DNA from: Eunapius fragilis
Taxonomy: Eukaryota > Porifera > Demospongiae > Spongillida > Spongillidae
Direction of reading: 5' to 3'
NCBI GenBank assembly: GCA_963681505.1
Contig: OY811981.1
Location: 6,554,307-6,618,306 of the forward strand
Length of the DNA stretch: 64,000 bases
Under the pieces are notes generated by a model, which saw only the letters and a list, made by a program, of their open reading frames with translations, made no database searches and was not told the origin of the DNA. A program made the translations under genes and the position numbers. Below, one piece after another: positions 1 through 13,140 of the stretch. Each line of letters starts with the position of its first letter. The first letter of the stretch is position 1.

Positions 1-204
1 GATGCCACCACCCAGCTTGTCGATACCGCCATGTGTGTAGCCGGTGTCAGGGTGGGCATCGGGTCTCGGAATGTCGGCAACTTGGATCCGAACGGAGGAA
101 TGTTGACCGACCGCAAGGACAAAACGCCGGCAAGGAACGCCGGTAAGGCGGTTCGGCAGGAGGGGACCAAGGGCGTGTATTCAATTTATAGGGTTATTCA
201 GTGA
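1..204 (+). CDS. ORF entering from left edge, probable first ORF of the adjacent retroelement (partial)
   Basis: An open frame runs from base 1 to a TGA at 202-204 (67 codons seen). It lies 69 bases upstream of a DIRS-like reverse transcriptase ORF on the same strand, so it is probably the C-terminus of the gag-like ORF that normally precedes RT in these elements. The visible residues are basic and Gly/Asn-rich with no diagnostic motif. Assignment rests on position only. Confidence 0.4.
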   Translation, partial: DATTQLVDTAMCVAGVRVGIGSRNVGNLDPNGGMLTDRKDKTPARNAGKAVRQEGTKGVYSIYRVIQ

Positions 205-273
205 TTGATGGGCACGCAATGCATGTGAAGTGTTCATTTACATAGTGCGCATGCATTTCTGTATTTATCGGTT

Positions 274-1953
274 ATGAACACAGATGCAACGGACGCACCT
301 ACATGGCTCGGGGGAATGGAGGACCTTAGGGCGTTGGCCGGATGTAGAACCGAAGAGGTTGTCAAGTTGCCACAGGTTGCCTGTGCCATAGCGACTCCAC
401 TCAGGGTGGCGGCGTGGGACAGAGAACTGGATAGGTTCCCTAATCGGGAGTTCGTTAAATTCCTTACTGATGGAATCACATTTGGTTTCAGGATAGGCTA
501 CAACAGGTCGGTCTGCTCCCTCGTCAGTGCCTCACGAAACATGTTATCGGCCGATGTTAACCCGTCTGTGATATCAGACTACCTGGACAAGGAAGTTCGG
601 TTGGGCAGAGTGGTAGGCCCACTACCTGGGGACACGGCAGTTCACATAAGCCGTTTCGGGGTGGTGCCAAAATCGAGTCAGCCGGGAAAGTGGCGCCTGA
701 TAATAGATCTGTCAGCTCCGGAAAACCATAGTGTGAACGATGGGATCGCCCCGGAGTCCTGCTCCTTGTCGTACACCACAGTTGATTGCGCCGCCGAGCT
801 GGTGCGTAGCAGGGGCAGGGGCGCTTTGCGGCTGGCAAAATTAGATATCGAGAGTGCGTACAGAATTGTACCCATTCACCCGGACGATCGTTGCGTGCTG
901 GGAATGAGATGGAAGGGCGCGATATATATTGATACATGTTTGCCATTCGGTTTACGGTCAGCCCCTAAGATTTTCACAGCTCTGGCGGATGCATTGGGTT
1001 GGATATTTACGCAGCACGGGGTTAGGGATGTCATTCACTACCTCGACGACTTCCTAATTGTCGGGGACCCGGGATCGTCCGAATGCAGCGTTGCGTTGAA
1101 CGTTGCACTGGAGTTGTGCGGACGTTTAGGGGTGCCGATCGCGGAGCAAAAACTGCAGGGCCCGACCACGTCGCTATCGTTTCTGGGCATTGAGGTAGAT
1201 ACAATGGCGATGGAACTCAGGCTCCCCCAGGAGAAGCTCGGTCAACTGAAAGTCATGATACAGGATTGGAATGCGAGAAAATCCTGTTCAAAGCGCGAGC
1301 TGCTGTCACTGATTGGTCGTTTGCAGCATGCGTGTAAAGTGGTGCGGTCGGGAAGAAGTTTTCTGCGTCGTATGATTAATTTGTCAACAGTAGCAAAAAA
1401 ACTGCATCACCACATTCGGCTGAGCAAGTCATTTAGGGCGGACCTGTCGTGGTGGTCGGTGTTCCTGGAATCCTGGAACGGGGTCTCTGTTCTCAACTGT
1501 GTAGTGGGGGGGCCCCCGGCATTCACTCTCACATCCGACGCCTCAGGATCGTGGGGTTGCGGAGCGTTTAGCTCTTCAGGCGAATGGTTTGCCTTTGAGT
1601 GGCCGCCTGCATGGTCGGTTGTTAATATAACGGCCAAGGAGTTGTTTCCACTGGTCGTCGCCTGTGCCATTTGGGGGGTTCAATGGCAAGGAAAAGTGGT
1701 TCGATGTCTGTGCGATAATGCAGCTGTCGTTGCCATCGTAAAGTCAGGGAGTAGCAAAGATAATTTAGTGATGCACCTGGTACGTACTCTCTTTTACTTC
1801 AGTGCCCGAAAAAATATCCATCTGTATGTGGAACATATCGCAGGGAGCTCGAATTTGGCTGACAGCCTGTCGCGAAATAATATCACATATCGAGAAATTG
1901 GCGGTCAAAAGGATTACGCGGTATTCGGTCATTGCGTAATTCGGTGTCCATAG
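274..1953 (+). CDS. DIRS-like retrotransposon reverse transcriptase / RNase H
   Basis: Uninterrupted 559-aa ORF from ATG. RT occupies about residues 125-310: a KWRLIIDLS block near 150, the LPFGLRSAPK block, and the catalytic YLDD box at 256-259 preceded by His. RNase H follows, with likely acidic residues D422 (TSDASG), E456 (AKELFP) and D481 (CDNAA), and a DSLSR tail. This RT-RNase H order without an aspartic protease, and the wording of the blocks, fits tyrosine-recombinase retroelements (DIRS order). Such elements encode a recombinase next to or overlapping RT; none follows here, so the copy is truncated or broken downstream. The ORF itself has no stop or frameshift, suggesting a fairly young insertion. 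A related recombinase lies at 9979-12255 but 8 kb of unrelated DNA separates them. Confidence 0.88.
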   Translation: MNTDATDAPTWLGGMEDLRALAGCRTEEVVKLPQVACAIATPLRVAAWDRELDRFPNREFVKFLTDGITFGFRIGYNRSVCSLVSASRNMLSADVNPSVISDYLDKEVRLGRVVGPLPGDTAVHISRFGVVPKSSQPGKWRLIIDLSAPENHSVNDGIAPESCSLSYTTVDCAAELVRSRGRGALRLAKLDIESAYRIVPIHPDDRCVLGMRWKGAIYIDTCLPFGLRSAPKIFTALADALGWIFTQHGVRDVIHYLDDFLIVGDPGSSECSVALNVALELCGRLGVPIAEQKLQGPTTSLSFLGIEVDTMAMELRLPQEKLGQLKVMIQDWNARKSCSKRELLSLIGRLQHACKVVRSGRSFLRRMINLSTVAKKLHHHIRLSKSFRADLSWWSVFLESWNGVSVLNCVVGGPPAFTLTSDASGSWGCGAFSSSGEWFAFEWPPAWSVVNITAKELFPLVVACAIWGVQWQGKVVRCLCDNAAVVAIVKSGSSKDNLVMHLVRTLFYFSARKNIHLYVEHIAGSSNLADSLSRNNITYREIGGQKDYAVFGHCVIRCP

Positions 1954-2898
1954 AAAATGTATTGACGCATTCATAAAACTGCAGCTTACTGCAGAACAAA
2001 ACAAAATATTGACTAGGTGCTCTCGGATTTGTAATGTGGGGACTATTTGGCATATTTTGAGTAGTTTTTCGCACCTTAGGTACTTATATCCGCACTTCCA
2101 CATTAATTATGCAAGGTTTCCAATGTCCATTCATTTTATCTCATTTCGTTATTCAGTCATCAATAGTTTCCCAACCAAATGATAATTTCCTTAGGTGCTA
2201 ACGGATTATATGAGAGCAGTCAGTGTACTTATTTATCATCATTTTTTCAGAGCTTAGGGCCTTCAAATCGCACTTCCGTTGAATGGTTAGTGAGATACAC
2301 CCGCATACAAGACGATCATCACGTGCCCCTTATCATCAGTCGGCCGTGCCCAGACCTAGCTGTTTTTTGATGTTGTAGTTAAATGACCAATAATTATTGC
2401 TATGTACTGACTTAGCATCATGACCACATGTAGGAGTGGCTAGGTGGCACTAATTGGGAAAGACGGAGGTTGCGATTACACAAAGGAGTTTGCCACTCAG
2501 AGAATCGACATGGGCATACAACCAGGCTTATTACGGAAGGATCTTGTAAGTCTCAGAGTACTAGTTAAGTAGCATGAATGCAAAACGTATATTGGATGGT
2601 AGTGACTGTTCGTAATACGCTAAAAGGTTATATACCGGAGCGGTAGTACATGTAAGAGCATACACGTAGAGGTAACGTCTGGTACAAACGGCGGGAGCAT
2701 CAAATATACAAGAGCTGCCATATTTCTATACGACTGACAGTACGCACTTAATTGACCTTTCCCATTGAAAATGAATGCATCAAAAAAGATTCAATACTTC
2801 TAACTTTGCAAAAGCTAGTCCGACTTTAAGTTTAGGTGCATTATATTTGTGCCAACTGCAGCATTTGAAAACTACCATGTTTTCTCGTACAATGTCCC
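1954..2898. other. Intergenic, no recognised feature
   Basis: AT-rich unique-looking DNA after the RT ORF. I see no recombinase, no terminal repeat matching the left edge and no exon with convincing splice sites. It may include the 3' non-coding end of the retroelement. Confidence 0.4.
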
Positions 2899-3115
2899 AT
2901 GTGTGAACATACATGTACATGTATATGTACATGTATGTATAGATGTATATATGTATGTGTGTGCGTTTATGACTATGTATGTGTGTGTGTGACAGTGGTT
3001 ATGGCTATGTGTGTACATGTGTGTTTTATGTGCACGTATGTGTGCATGTGTTTTATTTGTATGTGTGTACGTATATGTATATGTGTGTATATGACATGTA
3101 TGTGTATATATGAAT
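2899..3115. repeat. TACATGTATGTG-rich low-complexity tract
   Basis: Irregular alternation of TACATG, TATGTG and TGTGTG words. Open frames over it encode only Met/Cys/Val/Tyr and are artefacts. A similar tract lies at 5365-5660. Confidence 0.85.
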
Positions 3116-3245
3116 TAGTGTTATCTATGGCAACACCTCACCATATTAAAAAGTCTCCCGTGATCCTCCACTTCACTATACCAACTGCCTCATTCCAGGC
3201 CAGGTATGTGTAAAAGTCCGTACTTCCCTTCAGTACCTTATCGCT

Positions 3246-3248
<3 letters not shown>

Positions 3249-3325
<77 letters not shown>
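3249..3325. repeat. (GT)n microsatellite
   Basis: Nearly perfect dinucleotide run of about 38 units. Confidence 0.97.
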
Positions 3326-3327
<2 letters not shown>

Positions 3328-3669
3328 ACCCCTTATACCTACTTCACGAGCCTGAAATTAATTGTAGTGTAATTGGGGGAAGGAGGCTAGGGTCACATTT
3401 TCCTGTCTAGCCACCCAGCTTTGCCATATTGGGTCTCCAAAATCAAAATGCAGCTTTGTGTATGAAACATACAGTAGGTTTAACCTCACCTTGACTAGGT
3501 CTCTTGTAAGAGCAATTATGGCCCGGACTCTCGTAGCTTAAAATTTTTTTACTGTAGGTGTATAATCCAAGTTCATGTATCTTAACTGTAGTAAGCCATA
3601 TTACAGTACCTTAATTATGATTATGAAAGTACAAATTTATTTACATATCTTGTGAAACCACAAGTTCAT

Positions 3670-4250
3670 TTACCACACTGCTGTTTTTCCTCTCTTCTCC
3701 TCCACCTCTTTCTCCTTCCCTCCTCCCATCCTCCCCCTCCTCTCCTCCTCCCCCTTCTACTTATACCCATCCTCACACTTCTCCCTCTCCTGCCCTGAAG
3801 ATGTGTGGTCTGTGAGCTCATCACTGTTGCCATGGCAGCTCTACAGGGGATGAGCCTGTCCTCTGCAGTGCGGAGTTTATTAATTACCATCATTTGGAGG
3901 TATGTCTCCATTGGCGCGACATGTATGTGTCCATTGGTTCTACACATATCATGGGTGTACACAGGGGGGGGGGGTCTCCTTCCCTCCTCCCATCCTCCCC
4001 CTCCCTCCCCCTCCTCTCCTCCTCCCCCTTCTACTTATACCCATCCTCACACTTCTCCCTCTCCTGCCCTGAAGATGTGTGGTCTGTGAGCTCATCACTG
4101 TTGCCATGGCAGCTCTACAGGGGATGAGCCTGTCCTCTGCAGTGCGGAGTTTATTAATTACCATCATTTGGAGGTATGTCTCCATTGGCGCGACATGTAT
4201 GTGTCCATTGGTTCTACACATATCATGGGTGTACACAGGGGGGGGGGGGG
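3670..4250 (+). repeat. Tandem duplication of a ~274-bp unit
   Basis: Two consecutive copies of a block comprising a CT-rich tract, the stretch around ATGTGTGGTCTGTGAGCTC (near 3800 and 4074) and a G-run. Each copy contains an exon-like segment with a pyrimidine tract and AG before it and TTTGGAG/GTATGT after it; one frame is open across it. I do not recognise the peptide. The copies differ mainly in CT-tract and G-run length. Confidence 0.8.
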
Positions 4251-4455
4251 TCATTGGGTTCGAACAACCCCCCGTCCTATCCCCAAAGCGATTAAATTAA
4301 AGGGGGATTGGAGGGACAGAGACACCAAAGGGAGATGTGCTCGGGTTGCAGACCTAATTCCCCCCCCCCCCCCTCCCCTCTGTCCGCCAGTGTCTGCATA
4401 GGAATTAAGTAGTCTGCCATACACATGATTGTGCATGGGGGGGGGTGGGGCAGCT

Positions 4456-4831
4456 TTGGGCTATTCCATTATTTAACCATACACACCTACAGATGACAAT
4501 AATTGCAAACGTAACCCCCAGGACAATATATAAAACCACCTTTTGTTGTTAAGTTTTTTAATACCCCCAGACAAGCTTCTATTTGGTTACATCTCCCCTG
4601 GACAAGCTTATGTTATACCTGCTAACCCCTACCACTCCCACCCCCCACCCCCCAAGTACAAGCTTATGTTTTATCTGCTAGCACCCCGGGACAGGCATTT
4701 ATACTACCCCCCTCAGGACATATTTGCAACCCTGGACAACGACATCGACATGTTTCTAAACACAACCCCCCACCATGGACACCATTGTTGTCATCTGTAG
4801 GACTGTACAGTTAAATAATGGAATAATCCAA
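4456..4831. mobile_element. Short terminal-inverted-repeat element (MITE-like), copy A
   Basis: Left end TTGGGCTATTCCATTATTTA and right end TAAATAATGGAATAATCCAA form near-perfect inverted repeats; the subterminal CAGATGAC/GTCATCTG pair is also inverted. The interior has a few short units containing CCCC(A/T)GGACAA. A second member of the family, with a hugely expanded interior, lies at 37341-38813. No coding capacity. The transposase superfamily cannot be assigned from the ends. Confidence 0.75.
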
Positions 4832-5364
4832 TTGGTACCAGAGGGGCGGGATATGAATTTTGGGGGGGGGGGGGGGGGGGCGCATGCACATGGCTAGATC
4901 GCTGAAATCAACCTTAGCCTTAGTTTGGTAATGTAAAACTGATGGCCTTTCCTAACTCCCCAGTATTGCAACGTCCAATACCCCACCGGGTTCAAACCTA
5001 CCATAACTTTCAGTAGGAGTAATCACATCGCTTCAAATTCAGTTTGCAAATAGAGAGGTCCCTACATGCACATTTTCCAGCTTTATATAGCGGGACACAA
5101 CTTGCCATGATAGGTACAGGAACCTCTCTACCCACAAACCGAATTTTAAAAGTGATTTGATTATAGGAGAACCGAAAAGTATTTGGCGGGTTTGAACCTA
5201 GTGGGGTATCACACATTGCGATACCCCAAAATGTATTTCACCATACAGAAATGGTGACTATGAAGTGTTGAGAATAAGAAGTCATTAGCCTTAACCGTTT
5301 GGAAGTTATAGTTATTCAAACGCAAGGGAATATTGAGGGGCAATTTTGTTGGAAACTGTCCCAT

Positions 5365-5660
5365 ATATATAAATATGTGTGCATACATGTATGTGTTTTT
5401 TGTACATGTATATATGTGAAAATGTATGTATCAGTGTGTGTTTTATGTGTATGTGTACATGTATGTGTGCATGTTTTATGTATGTGTGTACATGTATGTA
5501 TTTGTGTATGTTTTCACATGTATGTGTATTATGTACACATGTGTACTTGTATGTATGTGTGTGTTTTATGTATGTCTGTACATGTACATGCATATGTGTA
5601 TAAATACATGTGTACATGTATGTATTATGTGTGTGTTTTATGTATATGTGTGTGCAAGTG
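5365..5660. repeat. TACATGTATGTG-rich low-complexity tract
   Basis: Same word composition as 2899-3115. Several overlapping open frames on both strands are composition artefacts. Confidence 0.85.
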
Positions 5661-6339
5661 TATACAATTGATCGTTTGAAGTAATAATAGCACCATAAAC
5701 AAACATGTACAAAATAAAATTCTATGTTCTTGACCTTCATGTTTTCTCAGCCTTGTAGAGACTCACTGATGAAGAACCACGTGTGTAGCTGTTAGTGATT
5801 CAGTGTCAGCGCTCAATTTGACATGCTCCCGCCTGAAAGAGTGCTGCAAGATGTAAAATAGGTCACAGTCAAGTTGAACTTTGATTTAGGAGTATTGGAG
5901 TTAGTGATACATTAGTGTGGGCCTATTGCTTTCTGGCCACTTAATTATATGTAATCTTTTGTTTTAAGTAATGAATTACTTCCGAACGTGATAAACAGAT
6001 CTTGTTAGGACTGATATTTGTTTTATGGGACACAAATATAAGGCATAGTCTCCCTGTCTGAAGTAATCTCTGTGGATGCTATCACAGCCTCACCCGTCCA
6101 CCAAAGGGTATACTGTCAAAGAAACTAGAGGACCCACCAGTTCTCATTGTTGTTGAAAGCATCATCACCTGCTGACAAGGCTCGGCTGCTCTCTGTGTCA
6201 GCACCTCATGCTGCATCCTGGCTACTGGTCACACCTCCTAGTCTTGACCAGAACTTTGAACCCAATGAACTGTAATTCTCCATCCAATGGTGTCTAGGGA
6301 TGGAGATGGCTAGAGGCTCCTCATGTTCTTTGTGCCCTG

Positions 6340-6555
6340 GCGCTACTACCTGTAAACAGGGTGGTGATGTTGTCACTGCATGGCCACAACCATCTGCGTA
6401 ACGTGTATGTTGAGTTCTGCCATCGTGCCCATCTTCCAGGAGTGAGAGTAGAGTCAGGCAGTACCATTACACCAGACCTAAGCCGTACCCAGCCAGCGGA
6501 TGTACTTGTCCTCGATTGGGAGAGAGGGAATACATCCACTGGCCGGGCGGCTTAA
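6340..6555 (+). pseudogene. Fragment of a retroelement-type protein, C-terminal region
   Basis: A 64-residue open stretch reads SLHGHNHLRNVYVEFCHRAH, then SRTQPADVLVLDWERG. This resembles the region beyond RT in a retroelement protein family common in sponge and cnidarian genomes, where RPADVL(V/I) is a recurrent block. No start, RT domain or downstream end is present, so it is a relic. The adjoining C-terminal part of what looks like the same family occurs at 41455-41709 on the minus strand. The family call is from memory. Confidence 0.45.
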
Positions 6556-8187
<1,632 letters not shown>

Positions 8188-8334
8188 TTAAACTCATGTT
8201 GGTCTAATGATCTGTAGGCTAGGTGGTTGGCCAGCTATACGATAGGGTGCTGGTGTGCCTGTGGGGTAACCTGGTGTGTACATGCTGCTATTAAGGGATA
8301 ACAAGTGACACAATCCATCATCGAGAAGAAACAT

Positions 8335-9110
8335 CAGTGGGGGGGGGGGGGGGGGGGGAGACAAATGTTAAGTTGAAACTTTTAGGAGGACTTTATACCA
8401 AGCGAGCCAATTCTGTGCATGGGTTGTGTAACTTGTTATCCCTTCATTGCCAAGAGGGGGCAAAAATATGGGAGGTGTGGGCACTCCCGCCCCATCAATG
8501 AAACTATGCTGGTGTGTAGGGTCATTGGGAATGTGCACACTGTTGCTAGTGTGTACTGATATGTGGTTGGTGGAGAATATGAGTTGGGTGTGTATGCTGA
8601 TGGGGTCATATAGTTGTGTATGCTGGGAGTGTACACTCATGTTGGGGGTGAAAAATGTTATTTGATGTGTTGGGTGAGTAATATAGAATTCTGAGTGTGA
8701 CTGTGCTTTGAGTCATGGGCACCCCCCCTCCCCCCTTTTGAGACTCAATGGCGCCCCACCCCCAACCCCTTGTAATAAATGCTTGTTAAATAATTTAACC
8801 CCTGTCCCAGTATGGATTTCTACTTACATGCGCCTCCCCCCTGCCCACCTCCCTACATAGGCGGCGCTGACGCTATGGCAAGTACGGCGAACGCCGTAGC
8901 ATTTTTTATGTTACACCCCTGCTCATATATTGAAGACCCTCTTTCCACCCCCCCCCCACCCCCCCCCCAGTCCGCCGTATCACTTTTTTTATTGCTCCGC
9001 CGCCACTGCCCTATAATTGGTGCCCCTCCCCTCACCTCTGCCCCCCCCCCCCCCCCCCTTCTAGAAAAGCTGGGGGCACCCATGGGAGTGCACACTTGTT
9101 AGTATCTGTG
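8335..9110. other. Non-coding block with long G and C homopolymer runs
   Basis: Contains a G run at 8339-8358 and several C runs between 8720 and 9060, separated by ordinary sequence. Long poly-G/poly-C runs recur near terminal inverted repeats of the hAT-like elements in this window, so decayed transposon ends are likely, but no clean boundary or target duplication is visible. Confidence 0.4.
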
Positions 9111-9978
9111 GGTTATGTGATGGTGTGTATAATACATGTGCAGGACAACATTAACTCACCTGTATGCTTGATCACATGGTGGCCATGTTGCCTGAAGTCA
9201 TACTAGCTGATGTTTCCCAGGAGATAAAGCCAGTATGCTAAAACCCAAGCACCATACGATGGTAGATGTAAAGAGCATAGCATACATGTATATACAAATT
9301 TATGCACCCCAAGAAGCCACAAGACACATAAGCAAAAAGGATACTCAAGCATTAAATAATTTGAGACTCACCGTTCCTTTCATATACATGTAGCACGGAC
9401 CACCCCTATTAGGCCCATACGAATATGCGCTCCTAACTTTTAATACGGCTATTTTCAGACAGTACAATACGAACAGGTTGATATCAAAGGATGAGGTCAT
9501 GATTGTGGCAGTTCCTGAATTATAGGGGGAGCAAATTGATTGGCTGGAAGGAGTACAGTATGCGATCGCAGTCCCCGGCCCCCATAGGTGTCAGCGCGTT
9601 AAGTTACAACTAGCGAACGTGGCGTGTACTATATGTATGCATAGTACTGATGCTTCTGTAACAGTAACAATGTGCCATTCTGCACTTAGTAACAATCCGC
9701 AATTGTACATAACCCACCTTTACAAAAATGTGGTTGGCCGTCTATGTGCTAATTGATGCGCATCCACCCCTCGTCGGATGGGGTGGGGCTGGCCTGGATA
9801 CATGCACGAGTTTATTAACGAAATGCTGCTTATTGTAGTTATTGAAGCTAACGGGAGTGTTGAATATTATAATTACCTGCGATAGTAATTAAATTTTTGT
9901 CTTGATTTTTGTATAACGTTGCATACTTACAACGCAATGAAAAATAAAATTCGAATTCAGCCCAATTTTTAGTATTTT
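9111..9978. other. Intergenic, no recognised feature
   Basis: Unique-looking sequence upstream of the tyrosine recombinase. It may include the 5' part of that retroelement, but no RT or terminal repeat is visible. Confidence 0.35.
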
Positions 9979-11042
9979 TTGAGTTTATTTAGAATTCAAT
10001 TTGAAATAAAAATGCAAGATGACCGCCGATGTATGGGCCATTTCTCCATATGTTCCACTATTCATTCGCCAGGTACCAACGGCGGCCACGAACGGGGTCA
10101 ACCCTACGCCAATTCCTGTCGAGGCGCGTCAACTCTTGCTGTCACAAGAGCACGATTGGACATCGGAGATATGGACGACGCTGTTGAGTTCTATTTCGCG
10201 AAAGGCTTAGCGCAGTCCACACAGAGGTCGTATAATTCCGGATGCCGGCGATTTGCCCTTTTCTGCGATACGTTCTTTTTACAGCCATCACCGGTTACGG
10301 AACATAAACTCTGTATTTTTACGGCGCATCTCGCTTCACAAAGACTGAAACACCGAACTATTAAGGTTTATTTGGCAAGCATTCGGTTTAACATCATTAA
10401 ACAGGGTTTGCACAATCCTTTTCTGGGGAATACAATGGAGCGGCTGGAGTATGTACTTCGCGGGATCAAACGGGAGGAAGCGGAACGGCAACCCGCGCCA
10501 ACAAGGCGGCGGCTTCCTATCACCCCGGACATCTTAATCAAATTGAAAGCGGTGTGGTCTACGAGGGCGGGAGAAGAGGCCGACATGAAGATGTTATGGG
10601 CGGCATGTTGCCTTGGGTTCTTCGCCTTTCTTAGGGCGGGCGAATTTACCGTTCCGTCCGATACGGAGTTTGATGAGGAGGTCCACCTCACTTGGAATGA
10701 CGTATCAATTGACGATCCCGGGTCACCATCGTTTCTGCGGGTGCATATAAAACAATCGAAAACAGATCCGTTCCGTGAAGGGACGTATCTGTATGTGGGT
10801 AGAACAGGAACTGAGCTGTGCCCTGTGGCAGCCATTCTGGAATACATGTGCCTTAGAGGACAGGGAAGAGGCCCCTTGTTTCGATTCAAGGATGGTAGGC
10901 CTCTCACTCGTCCCCGCCTCGTAGAAGCGCTGAGATCAGCGCTCAACGAAGCGGGAATAAATCAAGCCGACTATTGCAGTCACAGTTTCCGGATAGGGGC
11001 AGCTACGACGGCTGCGCAAAAAGGGGTCGAAGACTCCGTCAT

Positions 11043-12147
11043 CAGGGGCGGATACAGGAATTTGGAAGGGGGGGGTCTAATAATTATATTCACAAGGGGG
11101 CAGAGCCCCAGAAACCAACGCCTTTTTATTATATCAAGCTCAAAATTCTTCACAAACATGTGCAACAAATATAGTTCCTTACTACATGCACACAACACTC
11201 ATTATGAGACCATACATGCATGATCCCACAATACAATCATATCACAACCAGTTACATGTAATTTTCATCACAATGCACATTATTTACATTTACTTAGAAG
11301 ACAGAAATACATGTTACAGTTTAATGCATACAAATTATATTTACTAAGCCATGAGTGCTGAAAGCTTCTCGTCTGCCCATTTATACTACGGCATGGAAAT
11401 TTGTAGGTTGCAGCTGGTATGAAGTGCTTCTTTAGAAGGACATACATTTCATTATCAGTCAGGCTACGTTCTGACTTCAATTTAACCACCTTTCCAAAAT
11501 CTCCTGTCAAAATAACAGGGTCTACATCATTGTTTCCACGTATAGTTGGCGTTTTAATGAGTGCAATACCCGCGCTGTTTTCAGGTAAAGAAATTTGCTC
11601 GGTTTCTTGAATCTCTATAACAGCGTGTGGCTCGATTGCCTGCGTATGCTCGACCATATGGTTGACCACAGCTGCTGGCAATGCGGTAGCGCTAACTGTT
11701 ACAGCCATCGTTAGTGGTGTATCTGAGGTTTCGCTTGAAGAGCCACTAGCCTGATCTACATCGGCACCCGGGGCCGGGCCCTCTGTGGGGGTCGTGGCCG
11801 TGCCCGTAGAGACTCTACGTACACGACACAAGTATAGCGTAAATAGTTACATGCATGTATGATTAACAGGTTATAGAAGCAAGCATGGTGCAGAGAGATA
11901 CTTACCGATCCAAACTAAAATAATCAGTTAAATTGCCTTCTTTTTTCCTCGCTTTACGCTTTTCGCCACCTTGCAACGGAATCGTGCTCTTCGAACGCTT
12001 CATAATATTGGAACGTGTGTCAATTAATTGCTTTTAAAATTAATTTACATTGCTTTAATTATTCATACTTTGTTAATTATTCATAGTTCAATCGGAGCGA
12101 GGGGGGGGTCTTTAGACCCCCTAGACCCCCCCCTGGATCCGCCACTG
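11043..12147 (-). mobile_element. hAT-like DNA transposon, internally deleted, 5-bp target duplication
   Basis: Ends are CAGGGGCGGATACAGG on the left and, on the other strand, CAGTGGCGGATCCAGG on the right. Each is followed by a G run. GTCAT directly flanks both ends (11038-11042 and 12148-12152); removing the element and one GTCAT restores the recombinase frame exactly, so the boundaries are firm. Inside, on the minus strand, is the first part of an hAT-type transposase; the catalytic part is missing, so this is a non-autonomous derivative. Classical hAT elements duplicate 8 bp, so the 5-bp duplication is notable; the element at 27034 has the same feature. Confidence 0.88.
11280..12003 (-). 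pseudogene. hAT-type transposase, N-terminal exons only
   Basis: Exon 1 runs 12003-11906 from ATG: a basic N-terminus (MKRSKSTIPL) and a NLTDYFSL motif, then donor CG/GTAAGT. Exon 2 starts at 11814 after a GTACGTAG acceptor with matching phase. It continues through a Ser/Thr-rich linker to FPCRSINGQTRSFQHSWLSK, the block that precedes the TTF-type zinc finger in this hAT group. Immediately after this the frame degenerates and stops near 11280; zinc finger and catalytic domain are absent. It lies wholly inside the element at 11043-12147. Family assignment is from motif wording. Confidence 0.7.
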
Positions 12148-12255
12148 GTCATTAAAACGTTAGGCCGGTGGAAGAGCGTGGCGTACCAGCAGTACGTTCG
12201 GATTCCCACGGATCGGTTGGTCGGGCTATCTGCTGTATTGGCCACTTTGATATGA

Positions 12256-12596
12256 TGTTAATTTTGTTCAGAAGTCAATGGGAGGTAGAAATTAATTGTC
12301 ATACGTTCATGGCAGGAGTGTCCAGGGGGAGTGTTGACTGTTTGGGGGAGAAGTCGCCAGGGGGGGGCGCCTCCTCTTGGGCCGGTACTGGAGGGGTCTG
12401 CGCCCCTTCCAGTATTCCTCCTCCCAAACCCAACCCTCCATATGTTGGGGGAAGGGTCGAGGAAGGGATTTGAAGTCCCCCTACCCTCTGGTACACTTCC
12501 GCCTTACCAACCACGAATGAGTTATTTGTGGTTGCAGGAAAACGTCATGCACAACGCCGAATGAGGTGAGTTGTTATGTGGAGACCCGGTAAGATG
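12256..12596. other. Short intergenic stretch after the recombinase
   Basis: Contains G- and C-rich segments (12350-12480) that may be the 3' terminal region of the recombinase element. No reading frame or terminal repeat identified. Confidence 0.35.
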
Positions 12597-13140
12597 TTAA
12601 GTGTACGTCTTCACCAGTTATTGAGGGGTACTTATGTGTACATCTTCATCAGTTATTGAGGGTGCTTATGTGTACGTCTTCAATAGTTATTGAAGGGTAC
12701 TTATGTGTACGTCTTCACCAGTTATTGAGGGGTACTTATGTGTACGTCTTCATCAGTTATTGAGGGGTGCTTATGTGTACGTCTTCAATAGTTATTGAGG
12801 GTGCTTATGTGTACGTCTTCACCAGTTATTGAGGGGTGCTTATGTGTACGTCTTCATCAGTTATTGAAGGGTGCTTATGTGTACGTCTTCAATAGTTATT
12901 GAAGGGTGCTTATGTGTACGTCTTCACCAGTTATTGAGGGGTACTTATGTGTACGTCTTCAATAGTTATTGAAGGGTGCTTATGTGTACGTCTTCACCAG
13001 TTATTGAGGGGTACTTATGTGTACGTCTTCATCAGTTATTGAAGGGTGCTTATGTGTACGTCTTCAATAGTTATTGAAGGGTGCTTATGTGTACGTCTTC
13101 ACCAGTTATTGAGGGGTACTTATGTGTACATCTTCAATAG
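12597..13140. repeat. ~35-bp minisatellite, about 15 units
   Basis: Unit contains TTATGTGTACGTCTTCA followed by CCAG, TCAG or ATAG, then TTATTGA and a G-rich end. Variants alternate in a partly ordered way. It abuts the left edge of the ACOX3 segmental duplicate. A single near-identical unit survives at about 40258-40306 in ACOX3 intron 2, suggesting the array expanded only here. Confidence 0.93.

Larger units (their letters stand above)
9979..12255 (+). pseudogene. DIRS-type tyrosine recombinase, interrupted by an hAT-like insertion
   Basis: The recombinase frame is open from 9979 to 11042 and resumes at 12148-12255. The N-terminal core-binding domain (STQRSYNSG onward) starts near residue 78. 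The catalytic domain shows R219 (FLRAGEF) and the H335-x-x-R338 box (HSFR). The next expected block, LGRWKS followed by AYQQYVR with the nucleophilic tyrosine, appears only after a 1,105-bp insertion. The insertion duplicated GTCAT and separates HxxR from the tyrosine, so the enzyme is dead as it stands. The frame begins at TTG, not ATG; a true start may be the Met near residue 64, or upstream through a frameshift. Family: YR retroelements, where this enzyme integrates a circular cDNA. No RT is attached to this copy. Confidence 0.85.

Noticed and set aside
12657..13130. Possible CRISPR-like array
   Set aside because: Units are contiguous near-identical repeats with no unique spacers; a eukaryotic minisatellite.
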